This document shows, one piece after another, positions 62,984-64,000 of a DNA stretch of 64,000 bases (positions within the stretch are counted from its first letter, which is position 1; every line of letters starts with the position of its first letter). The notes under the pieces were generated by a model, which saw only the letters and a program-made list of their open reading frames with translations, was not told the origin of the DNA and searched no databases. The DNA is taken from NCBI GenBank assembly GCA_030686115.1, contig CP131612.1, forward strand, positions 3,348,001 through 3,412,000, given 5' to 3'. Made by a program: the position numbers and the translations under genes. The stretch comes from Psychrobacter cibarius. Its GTDB lineage: Bacteria; Pseudomonadota; Gammaproteobacteria; Pseudomonadales; Moraxellaceae.

Positions 62984-64000
62984 TTAACTCTTCATCAACA
63001 ACGCATAATAGAAGCCATCGCCACTCGCACTATCTATTGGTAAGCACTGACGACCAATCGCCTGTTCAATACCCCAATTACAATCGTCGCTAAATTCAAC
63101 AGCTACTACATTATTATAATAAGTCATAAAATCTTGCATCTGCTCGACGTTCTCTTGCTTTAGGATAGAGCAAGTGACATACAACAGATAACCGCCAACT
63201 TTAAGTTGTGGCCATAGATTGTGCAAGATATCCGCTTGTAAGAGTGCCGTTTGCTCAACGTCTTCTTCAGTACGCAAAATACTGATGTCAGGATGACGGC
63301 GGATTACGCCAGTCGCCGTACAAGGTGAATCTAATAATATAGCGTCAAATACGAGTTTGCTCTTTTTCTTACCAGCGCCTTGCCATGTCGTTGCATCAGC
63401 ACAGACAATATTGAGCTCAATATTTTTCTCAGCTTGCTGCAAGTCGTGCTGACTTAAGTTTAAGCGCTGTAAATTAGTATGAATACGCTCGATACGTGGC
63501 GCCTCATTATCTATCGCAGTAATCTTAACTTTCGAAATCACAGGCGACGTTTCAGCATCGTCTTGTTTCACGTGAAACAACGAAGACTCATTTGAGCTGA
63601 TTAATTCTAACCAATGAGCAAGCTTACCACCCGGCGCTGCACAAGCATCTAAAATGCGGATCTCGTTGTTATTGGTGTCTATATCGCCGTCTGCATCGTC
63701 GTTTTTAACACTCAGCTTATTAATTAAAGCGTTATGAATAAGCGGCGCGGCAAGCTGAGCATGCATATCTTGTACACTAGCCGCACCTTCAGCGAATTGC
63801 GGCAAGGCATTAACTGCAGTGCTTTGATGTAATCTTAATCCTTTGGTTAATACGCTATTAGATGTGGCTGTATCCGATGAGCTGGGTAAATTAAAACCAC
63901 TCGTTAGCTCAACCAAATCTGCTTCAACTTCAAATTCCACCAAGGCTTGCTGATAATCCTCTACCGAGGTAACCGCTGTATTCACGCGTAAAAACATCGG
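62984..64000 (-). CDS. rsmB: 16S rRNA (cytosine-967-C5) methyltransferase, 5' part outside window
   Basis: The frame is open to base 64000, so the N-terminal NusB-like domain is missing; 338 residues are visible. Motif ILDACAAPGGKLAHWLEL binds SAM, LLDSPCTATGVIRRHPDI (usual DAPCSATG; here D-S-P-C-T) has the release Cys, and YVTCSILKQENVEQ has the catalytic Cys. Before motif II an insert of about 15 residues (SLFHVKQDDAETSP) is unusual and is encoded partly by the parS sequence. Same strand as thrC and the unknown gene. Confidence 0.92.
   Translation of the reverse strand, partial: PMFLRVNTAVTSVEDYQQALVEFEVEADLVELTSGFNLPSSSDTATSNSVLTKGLRLHQSTAVNALPQFAEGAASVQDMHAQLAAPLIHNALINKLSVKNDDADGDIDTNNNEIRILDACAAPGGKLAHWLELISSNESSLFHVKQDDAETSPVISKVKITAIDNEAPRIERIHTNLQRLNLSQHDLQQAEKNIELNIVCADATTWQGAGKKKSKLVFDAILLDSPCTATGVIRRHPDISILRTEEDVEQTALLQADILHNLWPQLKVGGYLLYVTCSILKQENVEQMQDFMTYYNNVVAVEFSDDCNWGIEQAIGRQCLPIDSASGDGFYYALLMKS
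63564..63579. promoter_or_regulatory. Perfect parS site within rsmB
   Basis: TGTTTCACGTGAAACA matches the universal chromosomal ParB-binding consensus at all 16 positions. It sits in the coding strand of the insert of RsmB (LFHVKQ). parS sites cluster near oriC in most bacteria. Confidence 0.93.

Overview
The window looks like a chromosomal segment of a gammaproteobacterium of the Moraxellaceae, most likely Psychrobacter. This is an inference from protein resemblance (PanZ-like protein, twin desaturases, small outer-membrane barrels, rsmB/dprA/LysM/tsaC neighbourhood), moderate GC and codon use, not from a database search. The right end is probably close to the replication origin: it carries tsaC, dprA, a LysM protein and rsmB, which sit beside oriC in Pseudomonas, and a perfect 16-bp ParB site (parS) lies inside rsmB.

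Layout. 1-4.1 kb: tesA-like esterase followed by a ybbA/ybbP-type ABC exporter. 4.2-6.55 kb: an AT-rich two-gene cassette on the minus strand, an Abi/UG-type reverse transcriptase translationally coupled to a PD-(D/E)XK nuclease-like protein; this is a candidate anti-phage system. 6.8-14.8 kb: ordinary chromosome (avtA, hisB-hisH, a PanZ-like acetyltransferase, tRNA-Phe, a DUF4385 protein, gph and several unknowns).

15.47-30.90 kb: a complete Tn7-like transposon of 15,426 bp inserted in comM (yifB). Both ends can be read to the base: 5-bp target duplication GCCAC, TGTC...GACA termini, and CCCAATnnnTGTCA repeats (presumed TnsB sites), four at the tnsA end and two at the other. Removing the element and one GCCAC restores a 525-codon comM frame. 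The transposition module is tnsA-tnsB-tnsC-tniQ plus a fifth zinc-ribbon gene, all overlapping or touching. This resembles the module of the comM-specific Tn6022/AbaR elements of Acinetobacter. Cargo is a three-gene restriction-modification system with a methyltransferase split over two genes, an unknown 286-residue protein, a YebY-like lipoprotein and a 588-residue protein next to the distal end that may be TnsE-like.

31-52 kb: penicillin acylase-family lipoprotein, hemN behind a perfect FNR/Anr box, a phytase-like esterase, nfeD and a stomatin-like gene, three tandem outer-membrane barrel paralogues, bioF-bioC, grpE and dnaK each behind a sigma-32-like -35 motif, an HSL-type hydrolase and two tandem metallophosphoesterases. 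52-57.2 kb: two fatty-acid desaturases, two related small membrane proteins, a TIGR01777 epimerase and a GbsR-type regulator. A 20-bp operator-like sequence lies upstream of both desaturases and of the regulator, so they probably form one autoregulated regulon. 57.2-64 kb: tsaC, dprA, LysM protein, thrC, an unknown gene and the 3' part of rsmB. Two related 175-bp MITE-like repeats lie at 36.7 and 57.9 kb in opposite orientations.
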